Shown here: positions 29,500 to 39,010 of the stretch, one piece after another
Layout of the letters: each line of letters begins with the position of its first letter
How positions within the stretch are numbered: the stretch's first letter is position 1
Source of the DNA: Monoplex corrugatus
Lineage: Eukaryota; Mollusca; Gastropoda; Littorinimorpha; Ranellidae
Assembly (NCBI GenBank): GCA_030674185.1
Contig: JAPXFY010000022.1
Span: 38,433,630 to 38,497,629 of the forward strand
Length of the DNA stretch: 64,000 nucleotides
Reading direction: 5' to 3'
Program-made: the position numbers and the translations under genes
The notes under the pieces: model-generated
Database searches by the model: none
Seen by the model: only the letters and a program-made list of their open reading frames with translations
What the model was told of the DNA's origin: nothing

Positions 29500-30120
29500 T
29501 ATTTTCTCAAACATAGGCCTGCCAGTCCGTCGCTCACATTAAAAGACACATAGAACGAAGAGCATGAAAAGTAAAACAAAGGTCCAGATTGATTTGTGTC
29601 TGTTCAAGGTATGCCTAAAGACACATACAACAAAGAGCATACAAAGTAAAACAAAGGTCCTTACTGATTTGTGTTGTGTTCAAGGTATGCCTAAAGACAC
29701 ATGCAACAAAGAGCATACAAAGTAAAACAAAGGTCCACTTTGATTTGTGGTCTGTTCAAGGTATGCCTACAGACACATATAACAAGTAGTAGTAGTAGTA
29801 GCTGAGGGCTGGCTCGTAGCCTAGGCCTACTGGCCTTTTAACGCCCTATCTTTATTTACGCTTTCTTCTTCGGGGTCTGAAAAGCATGCCTTAATATTCA
29901 TACTTGAGCAAATCTGCTTCAGTCTATTTTTTAAATAAAATTTTGAATTCTGCGTCATCGTCCAGGAAATTTTTGAATTTGTTAATGCTGTTAGTAAATT
30001 TAATTTCAAAAGGAATTTTATTCCACAATTTAACAATTCTGTTAGAAAAACAAAACGCTCTTGTGTTAGTATTTCTGTGTTTAACAAATATTTTACCTTC
30101 AGCATTCCTTGTTATACTAG

Positions 30121-30454
30121 CAGACCTGCCAACCCATACGATTTTGGCGTATTTAGTACGCCAGTTTACTCAAAATACGACCAATACGCCGACTTAATAA
30201 AAAATACGACGAAAAAAAAAATTAAAGATAAAAAATCAAAGTACCATTAGAAAGTGAATTTTTGGGCTCAGAATGCTCTAGATTGCACAGATTTGCACCA
30301 ATTCTTTAAAAATTTTCCGGGGGGCATGCCCCCGGACCCCCCTAGTTAGCTTGCGCCTTCGGCGCTGCGCACTCAGAATACACCAATATTTTCAAAAATA
30401 CTCCATTTTTCCTGGACAAATACTCCAACTTAAAAGTCAGGGTTGGCAGGTCTG
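30121..30454. mobile_element. 334-bp non-autonomous DNA element, 6-bp target duplication
   Basis: Perfect 15-bp inverted termini CAGACCTGCCAACCC (30121-30135 and complement at 30440-30454) between TACTAG at 30115-30120 and 30455-30460. It has repeated ATACG/TACGCC motifs near the left end and a GC-rich hairpin (CCGGGGGGCATGCCCCCGG, 30317-30335) near the right. It interrupts the CR1 C-terminal frame. Confidence 0.93.
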
Positions 30455-30973
30455 TACTAGCTTGTGGAAAGGAAAAAAATGTTCAACTGATAGCTTATCC
30501 ATCCCATTCATTATTTTGTATACCTGTATTAAATCCCCCCTAACCCTCCTACCTTTCAGTGAATGAAGTTTTAAAAACTTAAGCCTTTCTTCATAACTCA
30601 TATTTTTACACTCTATAAGCAACCTAGTTGCCCTTCTTTGTACATTTTCAATCATTTTTGACTGTCTTATCAAATAGGATTCCAAACAACACTTGCGTAT
30701 TCTAAATGTGGTCTAACAAAAGCCTTATACAACATTAAAAATGTATGTTTATTCATGTACAAAAATGTTCTTTTGATAATTCCTATCATTTGGTTAGCCC
30801 TATTTGCTATTCTTTTAATGTGCAGGTCAAAGGATAATTCACTATCAAATGTAACTCCCAAGTCTTTCTCCGTTTCACACACACTAATTTTCTGTACATC
30901 ATTTCCAATTTTCATGAAATACTCTCGTCTAATATTCTTCTTACCAACATGCATTACATGGCATTTTGAAACA

Positions 30974-32035
30974 TTAAAAATATAAATTCCAAGTATCTGA
31001 CCAGTTTTGTAGTATTAGCAAGTCCTGTTGAATTAAATTAACATTGGCAACCTTGTCATATAGTTTTATATCGTCAGCAAAAATTTTGCAAGTACAGTGC
31101 AGTGAATCAGGTAAGTCATTTATAAATACTGTAAACAAGATTGGACCCAGTACACTGCCCTGAGGGATCCCGCTTTTTACTTTTGTTTCTTCTGATTCAG
31201 CATTTCCTACCTTTACCCTCTGCTTTCGATCATACAAAAAATTTTGGATCCATTTGAGTGTATTTCCTGTAATATCATAAGATGCTAATTTTATGAGCAG
31301 TCTTTCGTGAGGTACAGAATCAAAAGCTTTTCTAAAATCAAGATACACGATATCAAAGGGGTCCCCATTGTCCCTCATATTGGTGAAATCCTCCATAACT
31401 TCTAATAATTGGGTTACACAGGATCTTTTCCCTCTAAATCCATGTTGACATTTTGCATAAAATTTATTGCTTTCAAAGTGAGAAATGATACAATCTCTTA
31501 CTAGTGATTCCAGTACTTTACAAACAATACAAGTTAAACTTACAGGTCTATAGTTCCCAGCGTCACTCCTATTTCCTTTCTTAAACAAGGCTTTAACATC
31601 GGCTGTTTTCCAATCCTTTGGTAACTCACCTGATTCTAAGGACTTATTAAATAATATACAAGGTGGCTTTGCAAGTTCTTTACTTACTTCCTTTAGTATC
31701 CTAGGGGATATCAAATCTGGTCCTTTAGCTTTATTCGGGTTTAGTTCCTGTAACTTATTTTCTACCGCAGTTGGAGTAACTCTGATATCACATAATGATA
31801 TACCATTTGACTTTGAATTTTCTATTAAATCTGGTAATGTACTGATATCTTCTGTTGTAAAAACGCTTGCAAAAAATTTATTTAAAACTTCAGCTTTGTC
31901 TTTATCTGTAACAACCAGTTTTCCATCATTGGTTTTTAAGGGGCTAATACCTGTATTAACTTTTGTCCTTTCTTGTACATATTTCCAAAAATTTTTCGGG
32001 TTACTTTTACTTTCCTTAGCAATATTTTTCTCATA
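30974..32035 (-). pseudogene. CR1 reverse transcriptase
   Basis: Reads KNIAKESKSNPKNFWKYVQE, GPDLISPRILKEVSKELAKP, GNYRPVSLTCIVCKVLESLV, FDIVYLDFRKAFDSVPHERL (motif A), SGIPQGSVLGPILFTVFIND (motif B) and CKIFADDIKLYDK (motif C FADD), over 300 uninterrupted residues. It ends at a frame break near 30974; the thumb and C-terminal sequence continues at 30670-30954 and 30455-30685. The upstream side is cut by the inverted duplication. Confidence 0.92.
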
Positions 32036-32116
32036 GAGTATGAGAAAAATATTGCTAAGGAAAGTAAAAAGTAACCCGAAAAAATTTTGGAAATATGTAC
32101 AAGAAAGGACAAAAGT
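31959..32116. repeat. 77-bp near-perfect palindrome inside the CR1 element
   Basis: Left arm 31959-32035 and right arm 32039-32116 are inverted copies with one extra A and one substitution, separated by three bases (GAG). The right arm is an inverted duplicate of the KNIAKESKSNPK coding segment. Confidence 0.93.
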
Positions 32117-32535
32117 TTGGTTTTCTTCAACAATTTGGTACATTCATTTCTTACTGTTATATATCTATCATAATCACTACCTTTTTTGGTTCTCAAATAT
32201 CTTTTATATGTATTATACTTCTTTTTAATTTTCCTCAGAGCCTTTTTATCTAACCATATCGGTCTGAAATGTTTATAATTACTAACTTTAACTTTTGGGA
32301 CACATTCCTCAACACCATCATTTAACACTTGTTTTTATCATACCCCAAGCACTCTCAACATCCATATTGACCAAGTCACTCCAATCTTCATCCTTTACAA
32401 TATTATTAAGTTTTCTGTAATCACCCTTATTAAAATCATACTTGTATTTGTCTACTATAGGTGCATTATACATTGAGACATACAATTTGAATTTCAATAC
32501 ATTGTGGTCACTTTTACCAACCGGTTGTAAGTGCT

Positions 32536-33105
32536 CTATATCTGAGATAAGTTTTCTTCATTTACTAGTACCCAGTCATCCAGAGAAGGAATTTGTCCTT
32601 TCCTTCTTCGAGTAGGTTCTGATACCTTTTGAATTAAAAATGCATCACGTAAGTTCTCAATTATTTTGTCACTTTTATCACCTCTCCACTCTCTATCCCA
32701 ACCGACATTTGGAAAGTTAAAGTCACCAACAATACAAATCTTATCATACTTATTAAGTTTATCAGATTTTAAAACATCAAACAGCTTTTTGTCATTTTCT
32801 ACTGTGCTTGTATTAGGACTTCGATATATACATCCTAACAATACTTCTTCACCATTAACACCACTAAAAGAGCACCACACACTTTCTTCAAGGTCTTCAT
32901 TATTTAACTCTTCACACTCTCTTGCATTCAACCTTTTTTCAGTATATAATACAACTCCCCTTTGGGGATTTTTTGACACAAACATATCAAAATTAGGAAA
33001 AGAATATTGATTCTCAATAAAATCTCTCACACTCTTCGGCTTGATTTCTGTCAGCCCAATCACACTTGGTTTTAATATCTTAATGAGAACGGCCAAAAAA
33101 CTCAT
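32536..33105 (-). pseudogene. CR1 endonuclease, 5'-truncated
   Basis: SVIGLTEIKPKSVRDFIENQ (catalytic Glu), NPQRGVVLYTEKRLNAREC, EEVLLGCIYRSPNTSTVEND, KYDKICIVGDFNFPNVGWD (catalytic Asp/Asn) and FLIQKVSEPTRRRKGQIPSL. The first endonuclease patch (N-A-R-S-type) is absent and the remainder (D-H patch) is in another frame below 32535. Confidence 0.9.
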
Positions 33106-33553
33106 CTTTTTTGTTTAACATAAACTATAACAAAGAGCATACAAAGTAAAACAAAGGGTCCAGCTTTGATTTGTGTCTGTTCAAGGCATGCCTACAGACA
33201 CATATAACAAAGAGCATACAAAGTAAAACAAAGGTCCAGTTAATTTGTGTGTTCAAGGTATGCCTACAGACACATATAACAAAGAGCATACAAAGTAAAA
33301 CAAAGGTCCAGCTTGATTTGTGTTGTGTTCAAGGTATGCCTACAGACACATATAACAAAGAGCATACAAAGTAAAAAGGTCCAGCTTGATTTGTTTTGTG
33401 TTCAAGGTATGCCTAAAGACACATACAACAAAGAGCATACAAAGTAAAACAAAGGTCCCTATTGATTTGTGTTGTGTTCAAGGTATGCCTGCAGACACAA
33501 AAAGAGCATACAAAGTAAAACAAAGGTCCAGGTTGATTTGTGTTGTGTTCAAG

Positions 33554-33697
33554 GTATGCCTACACCTGTGTGATATATGGCTGGGACCATGAGTGCCAGG
33601 CCCCCAAGGACTGGATCAGATGTCTTGTCCAAAAAACAGTACCAGCCCTTCTACAACGTCCTGGTCGACGATGGCAGCTCTCGCTATGCTGCGCAAG
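33554..33697 (+). CDS. FBXO21: FBXO21-like gene, YccV/HspQ-like domain exon, one frame break
   Basis: Acceptor GTGTTCAAG; reads (G)YAYTCVIYGWDHECQAPKDW and IRCLVQK, then after an A6 run at 33631-33636 must shift by one base to read QYQPFYNVLVDDGSSRYAAQ. YGWD...W...QPFYNVLVxDGSxRYxAQ is the signature of the YccV/hemimethylated-DNA-binding-like domain at the FBXO21 C terminus. The exon is one base too long (144) for its phases (one base in, one base out), confirming a single-base insertion or sequencing error. The donor GTACCC is weak. The last G joins AG of the next exon to give Glu. Confidence 0.88.
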
Positions 33698-33779
33698 GTA
33701 CCCGGTCAATAATTGTATCGTTCTTCTAATTTCTCTCCTCTTCCCCGTCAGGTACAGGAAAGGGTTAAGGGCAGAAACC

Positions 33780-34160
33780 TTCTGTCTTCTGAGGATCTTC
33801 TGCTGTCCAGCTCTCAAGGGGGGGGGGGCTGTCTTCTGAGGATCTTCTGCAGTCCAGCTCTCGGGGGAGGGGGGGGAGCTGTCTTGTCTTCTGAGGATCT
33901 TCTGCTGTCCAGCTCTCAAGCAGGGGGGGGGGGGGAGGGCTACGTCCTTTGTAGGTTTTTCTATTGCTTCCCATCCCCTCAGTAAGGAAGGTGTAGGTTA
34001 GGGCGACCTTCTGTCTTCTGAGGATCTTCTGCTGTCCAGCTCTCAAATAAGGGGGGGGGGGCTGTCTTCTGAGGATCTTCTGTTGTCCAGCTCTCAAGTA
34101 GGGGGGGGGGGGAGGGAGCTGTCTTCTGAGGATCTTCTGCTGTCCGGCTCTCCCCCATAG
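33780..34160. repeat. Tandem array with poly-G runs
   Basis: About six units of TGTCTTCTGAGGATCTTCTG, CTGTCCAGCTCTCAAG followed by 8-13 G. G-runs spaced ~50 bases apart could form G-quadruplexes. Confidence 0.9.
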
Positions 34161-34234
34161 TACATAGTTATGTGAGAAATCTCTGCAAGTGGATTGGAAC
34201 AAGCAGACAAACAACAAACTTTTCCAAATCCACC

Positions 34235-34335
34235 CCAACCTTAACACTTTGACTCTTGCCCCATATCCACCTACTGCAAAACCTTAACCCTTTGATTCCC
34301 TCACCCTATCCACCCACCAGCTTCCTGCAGGTTAC
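34235..34335. repeat. TTAA-type MITE, left half only
   Basis: CCTTAACACTTTGACTCTTGC, CATATCCACCTACTGCAAAA, TTAACCCTTTGATTCCCTCA, TATCCACCCACCAGCTTCCT; the right arm is missing. Confidence 0.7.
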
Positions 34336-34675
34336 ACATGGGTCACACATCCTACACTCCTTCCTACCTTTTAAACAATGAAGCAGCATTGTAAGGTTTA
34401 CCATGTTACTAGCCTTTCAGCATTAGACACCTTCTTGAATGCTGGAACTTGCATGATGTGAGACATAAGCACTATATGGCAGACTCCTTGAAGAACCTCT
34501 TCAGAGATGTTCCTCTGGATATAATTTTCAAATATTTACAAGAGATCATTAGATTTTATTTGATATGATTTTACATAAGAACGATTTTTTTAACAATGCA
34601 TTGTAGACTTAAAAAGATTATGGTGAGCTTGATTTTTTAACTGTTGTCTTTTTATTTAAACTTGGGTGTCATTTT
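34336..34675. other. Intron sequence, no gene recognised
   Basis: AT-rich intron with no repeat or coding signal that I can identify. Confidence 0.4.
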
Positions 34676-35365
34676 TAACATGTTAGCCCTGATATAGCTC
34701 CAGTGGTCAGCTGGGCTAGAAGCAACATGAACCTGAACTTGGGTGTTGTTTTTAACGTGGCGTTAGCCCTGATATGGCACTAGTAGTCAGCTGTGCTACA
34801 AGCAACATGAACCTGAACCTGGGTGTCAATTGTAACGTGGTGTTAGCCCTGATATGGCTCTAGTAGTCAGCTGTGCTACAAGCAACATGAACCTGAACCT
34901 GGGTGTCAATTTTAACATGGCGTTAGCCCTGATATGGCACTGGTAGTCAGCTGTGCTACAAGCAACATGAACCTGAACCTGGGTGTCAATTTTAACGTGG
35001 GTTAGCCTGATATGGCTCTAGTTAGTCACTGTGCTACAAGCAACATGAACTGAACCTGGTGTCAATTTTAGCGTGGCGTTAGCCTGATATGGCACTAGTA
35101 GTCAGCTGTGCTACAAGCAACATGAACCTGAACCTGGGTGTCAATTTTAACGTGGTGTTAGCCCTGATATGGCTCTAGTAGTCAGCTGTGCTACAAGCAA
35201 CATGAACCTGAACCTGGGTGTCAATTTTAACGTGGTGTTAGCCCTGATATGGCTCTAGTAGTTGCTGGGCTATAAGCAATATGAACCTGAACTTGGGTGT
35301 CAATTTTAACGTGGTGTTAGCCCTGATATGGCTCTAGTAGTCGGCTGGGCTATAAGCAATAAGAT
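34676..35365 (+). repeat. 80-bp tandem array, ~8.6 units
   Basis: Unit TGTTAGCCCTGATATGGCTC, TAGTAGTCAGCTGTGCTACA, AGCAACATGAACCTGAACCT, GGGTGTCAATTTTAACGTGG. The first 45 bases equal the 3' tail of repeat A (GCCCTGATATGGC...GGCTGGGCT). Two more units are at 60985-61165. Confidence 0.93.
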
Positions 35366-35660
35366 GGAAGGATTAAGGGCTGTCTGAAGATAGGGTGTGG
35401 GAGGTGATGGATTAAGACTGTCGGAAGATAGGGTGTGGGAGTTGACGGATTAAGACTGTCGGAAGATAGGGTTGTGGGAGTGATGGATTAAGACTGTCGG
35501 AAGATAGGGTGTGGGAGTTGACGGATTAAGACAGTCGGAAGATAGGTTGTGGGAGTCCAAGGATTAAGACAGTGAAAAGATAGGGCGTGGGAGTGGAAGG
35601 ATTAAGACAGTCAGAAGATAGGGTGTCTGAGTCGAAGGATTAAGACAGTCCATTGTGCAG
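35366..35660 (+). repeat. 38-bp tandem array related to the TTAA family
   Basis: About seven units of ATTAAGACTGTCGGAAGATA, GGGTGTGGGAGTTGACGG. TTAAG at the start and GATAGGGTGTGGGAGTC...AAGG at the end match the right half of the TTAA MITEs. Confidence 0.85.
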
Positions 35661-35761
35661 CTCTTGTCAGAATTTCTTGCTGTTCTAGTGTAAAGCAAAA
35701 GGGTTCCGAAGGAACAGTGAAGGGCTTAATCTATTTATCATTATGTAGAGGGAGATAAGAA

Positions 35762-36076
35762 CTATAAAAAAAACATGAAAAAAGAATAAGAGCGCGTATT
35801 TAATATAAAAAGACAAGACAGGCTCAAATTTTCGGCCAACTTGCCTTTGTCAAGCATAAGATGGCAAACAAACACCAGATACAAAAATTTGGAGAAAAAG
35901 ACTGAAACTTCCCTAATTCTGTATCTGGTGTTTGTTTGTTTGTGATCTTACACTTGACAAAGGTCAGTTGGCTGAAAATTTGCGCCTGTCTTGTCTTGTT
36001 GTATTGAAGACACGTTCTTATTCTTTTTTCGTGTTTTTTTCTGGTTCCTGTTTGCTTGAACGCGGGCAGTCACACT
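35762..36076. mobile_element. Fold-back element F with ~16-bp target duplication
   Basis: GTAGAGGGAGATAAGA occurs directly on both sides (35746-35761 and about 36081-36097). Arms AAAAAAAACATGAAAAAAGAAT and ATTCTTTTTTCGTGTTTTTT, then CAAGACAGGCTCAAATTTTC and AAAATTTGCGCCTGTCTTGT, flank a short core (CAGATACAAAAATTTGGAG). It ends with GAACGCGGGCAGTCACACTTG. Confidence 0.85.
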
Positions 36077-36135
36077 TGTTTTGTAGAGGGAGATAAGATG
36101 GATGCCCTGACCTTCGTCATCTCTTGTCGTTGCAG

Positions 36136-36305
36136 AGAACCTTTTGTACACACAGGAGGTGAAGGAAATCACACATGAGAAGGTCGGCAGGTATTTTCAG
36201 GAATTCAACGGTCGTTACTACTTGCCGAACGCTGACAAGCAGCAGGAATATCCTGATGATGTTGCCACGACGAGGACTTTGATGGACACCTTTTTAGATC
36301 CATGA
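36136..36305 (+). CDS. FBXO21: FBXO21-like gene, terminal exon
   Basis: Acceptor GTCGTTGCAG. AG completes Glu with the preceding exon, then NLLYTQEVKEITHEKVGRYF, QEFNGRYYLPNADKQQEYPD and DVATTRTLMDTFLDP stop at TGA 36303-36305. The stretch QENL...I.H..VGRYF.EF.G..Y.PN.......YP.D is the conserved C-terminal tail of FBXO21. No indels. With the four upstream exons it gives 220-odd C-terminal residues of the protein. Confidence 0.93.
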
Positions 36306-36860
36306 GTTCATGAAGAGTTCTTCTGAATACATGAAGTGTACTTCTGAGCACACGAAGGATACTTCTGAGTGTATGTTTGTGTGTGTGTGTTTCTGTCTCT
36401 GTGTCTGTGTCTGTGTGTGTGCATGTGCACGCAGTTTTTTGTTTCAACTTGACTGCAGTTATGCACAAATGTAATTGTCTGTGCAGATTCTGGATTGGTA
36501 CAAGATCTTTTTTATAAATAATACCAAGAATTTTTTAAACCACAGGACAGGAAAAAGTAGACATTTATATTCAAGAGAAAGACAGAAGTTTTTGTTTTGT
36601 TTTGGGATTTTTTTTTCAAATAATCTATTTGTATTTTTACAATTTTGAACTTGCTGTGGGATTATTTATGTGAGACAGAGGGAGGTAGAGAGGGGAGAGA
36701 GAGAGAGTGTGTGTATGTGTGTGTGTGTGTTTTCTTTGTTGTTGGTTTTTGTGTGTGTGTGTGTGATGGGGGAAGGGTTTATATGTATGTACAAATGTTT
36801 TGGGGGATGATGGGGTTTCATTCTGTAAGCGGTTTGTGTTTGCATTGCAGATTTTTTTTC
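36306..36860 (+). other. Probable 3' untranslated region of the FBXO21-like gene
   Basis: Follows the stop codon: three imperfect ~25-bp repeats (CATGAAGTGTACTTCTGAGC-type), GT tracts at 36380-36430 and 36712-36770, AT-rich sequence. No canonical AATAAA is seen; TATAAATAATACC near 36515 is the closest. Confidence 0.5.
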
Positions 36861-37945
36861 TGATGATGATAGACACCTCATTTGATGAATTTAATTGTGT
36901 ATATACAAGACATCATATACATATTATGGGCATTTCTGCTACCTCATTTGATGAATTTAGATGTGTATACAAGACATCTTGTACAGATTTTGCACACGTC
37001 TGCAACCTCATTTGATGAATTTAGTTGTGTAGACAATAGAAAAGAGCAAAACTAAAGGACTGGAGCTAAATAAGAAGAAGACTGAAGTCATGGTAATCAG
37101 TAAAAAAAAAAAAAACATGAAATCCCCTCATGCAAAATAACAGCAAATGGCACAACTTTGAGACAGGTTGATAAGTTTAAATATCTGGGAACGGTCATCT
37201 CATCAGACAGCAGATGCACATCAGAAATAGCCAACAGATCTGCCAAGCCAAAATAGCAATCAAGGAGATGAAAAGCATTCTTACCATCAAATGCCTATCA
37301 ATTAACATCAGGAAGAGAGTTCTTGGATGCTATATAGAAATGATACTGTTATACGGTTGTGAGGCATGGACAGATAACACACAAAGCCAGAACAAGATTG
37401 AGGCAACTGAAATGTGGTTTCTAATAAGAATGTTGAGAGTTCCATGGGCAGCAAAGAAAGCAAACAAGACAGTCTTGAAGGAGGCAGACATGAGAAGATA
37501 ATTGAGAAAGAAGATTAGAAAAAGACAAGCAAGATTTGTAAGACATTTTATGAGGAAAGGGGGATTAGAGCACCTGGTCACAAAAGGAAAGCTGTAGGGA
37601 AAAGAGAGACCCAGGGAGAAAAATATTGGACGGACTTGCAGGGTGGCTGAGGACAGAGGGTCGGAGATGAACTTGCAGCGACAGGGGATAGATTCATATG
37701 GAGGGCCATGATCGCCAACAGCATGCGGCAGGGCACATGCTGATGATGATGATGATGATGATGATGATACAAGACATGATGTACAGATTATGGGCATGTC
37801 TGGAAACCTTATTTGATGAATTTGGTTGTGTATACAAGATAAAATGTTCAGATTATCTGCATTTCTGCAGCCTCATTTGATGAATTTAGATGTGTGTACA
37901 AGACAGCATGTTCCGATTATCGGCATGTTTGCATTTTGCCAAGAA
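36860..37945 (+). repeat. 64-bp tandem array interrupted by an RTE fragment
   Basis: Units of TTTGATGAATTTAGTTGTGT, ATACAAGACATCATGTACAG, ATTATGGGCATGTCTGCAAC, CTCA at 36876-37035 and 37768-37945. The RTE copy sits after TTAGTTGTGTA of one unit. Confidence 0.9.
37036..37767 (+). mobile_element. RTE-type LINE, 5'-truncated, (GAT)n tail
   Basis: Begins in the RT domain after motif C (TKGLELNKKKTEVMVISKK-type sequence), then GTTLRQVDKFKYLGTVISSD, NIRKRVLGCYIEMILLYGCE, MWFLIRMLRVPWAAKKANKT and ends with GATGATGATGATGATGATGAT at 37741-37767. Frame breaks and an A14 run at 37106. Same family as 16490-19600. Confidence 0.9.
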
Positions 37946-38104
37946 ACAAATGAGAAGAAACATTCCCTTAGCAATGTTCTGGTGCCTGGCCTATGAAGAC
38001 TGAAGTCTAAAGTTGTGGAGCTGGTACGCCAGTTTTGTCTGGCTGTACGCTTAATGTGATTCATTAGCATCAGTGGGCAGTTGAATATCGATCACCAGGC
38101 GTCG

Positions 38105-38468
38105 TTTCCCCCCTTGGACTCTCACCCTATTCACCAACTGCAAAAACTGAACCCTTTGACTCCCTCACCCTATCCATCAGCTGCAAAAACTTTACCTTTT
38201 GATTCCCTCACCCTATCCCCCAGCTGCAAAAACTTAACCCTTTGGCTCTCGCACTGTATCCACCAACTGCAAAAACTTAACCCTTTGACTCCCACACCCT
38301 ATCCACCAACTGCAAAAACTTAACCCGTTGACTCCCTCACCCTATCTACCAGCTTCCTGCATGAAGCTGGTGGATAGGGTGAGGGAGTCAAAGGGTTAAG
38401 TTTTTGCTTTGTTCGCATGGTTGGCAGGCGGGATCCTGGTGTACAGGATGCAGGAGTTGGAGGGTTAA
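38105..38468. repeat. TTAA-type MITE with ~6 tandem 43-bp units
   Basis: Units of CTTAACCCTTTGACTCCCTC, ACCCTATCCATCAGCTGCAA, AAA are tandem from 38110 to 38345, then the other arm (AAGCTGGTGGATAGGGTGAG, GAGTCAAAGGGTTAAG) follows. The complement of the unit matches the array at 9159. Confidence 0.9.
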
Positions 38469-38505
38469 CTCTTTTGCATTTGCACTTTCAAATGTGAAAT
38501 TTCCA

Positions 38506-38698
38506 TTAACCTTTTGACTCCCGCACCCTGTCCACCAGCATCCTGCATTGCCAACCATGTTAGCAAATCAAAAACTTAAACCTTTGAATCCCTCACCCTG
38601 TCCACCAGCTTCTTGCAGGAAGCTTGTAGATAGGGTGAGAGAGTCAAAGGGTTAAGTTTTTGCAGTTGGTGGATAGGGTGTGGGAGTCAAAGGGTTAA
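38506..38698. mobile_element. TTAA-type fold-back MITE
   Basis: TTAACCTTTTGACTCCCGCA at 38506 and GGGAGTCAAAGGGTTAA ending at 38698, immediately beside the previous block. Confidence 0.9.
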
Positions 38699-38704
38699 TA
38701 TTCC

Positions 38705-39010
38705 CCCATTGGGATGCCAGGGGGCACTTTCAGTATGAACAGTATCCCTGCCTTCTGGAAATTCTGTGCTCGTAATTTCCTCGTTTCTGTCACTCTCTTT
38801 GTTTCTCTCTTGTTCCTTTGCTTACTGTCATTTCTTCCTATCATTTTCTGCCTTGTTAGCCCATTCATCTGTATGTTTCAGTTTCAGTTTCAGTTTCTTA
38901 AGATGGCATCTCCATGCTCAGAATGAATTCCATATGCACTAACATCACAGGTGCCATGTGTATGGTGATCATGGCATAACCTTAAGCCTGCGCATAAACC
39001 CATCTGTAAA
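38705..39010 (+). repeat. Repeat A 5' part joined to repeat E
   Basis: CATTGGGATGCCAGGGGGCA, AACAGTATCCCTGCCTTCTG to CCATTCATCTGTATG (repeat A), then TTTCAGTTTCAGTTTCAGTT, TTCTTAAGATGGCATCTCC, CATAAACCCATC (repeat E). Confidence 0.8.

Larger units (their letters stand above)
29786..33125 (-). mobile_element. CR1-type LINE, 3.3 kb, minus strand
   Basis: Flanked by TATAACAA at 29778-29785 and 33126-33133, so it interrupts one unit of the 76-bp array. On the minus strand: 5'-truncated endonuclease (33105 down), linker, reverse transcriptase (32143-30974), C-terminal domain (30954-30455 and 30120-29890) and a CTACTACTAC tail. It contains a 334-bp DNA element (30121-30454) and a 77-bp inverted duplication (31959-32116). 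Confidence 0.92.
27560..33553 (+). repeat. ~76-bp intron array carrying copies of the next exon's acceptor, split by insertions
   Basis: Unit: TTCAAGGTATGCCTACAGAC, ACATATAACAAAGAGCATAC, AAAGTAAAACAAAGGTCCAG, CTTGATTTGTGTTG. Blocks at about 27580-27655, 28110-28397, 28580-28600, 29560-29785 and 33126-33553, separated by a SINE, two TTAA MITEs, repeat E, another inverted-repeat element and a CR1 LINE. TTCAAG-GTATGCCTAC at each unit equals the acceptor and first bases of the FBXO21 exon at 33554. Confidence 0.9.

Noticed and set aside
33560..34247. Minus-strand frames with repeated Pro-rich RAGQQKILRRQ
   Set aside because: Antisense reading of the poly-G tandem array and FBXO21 exon; period artefact.
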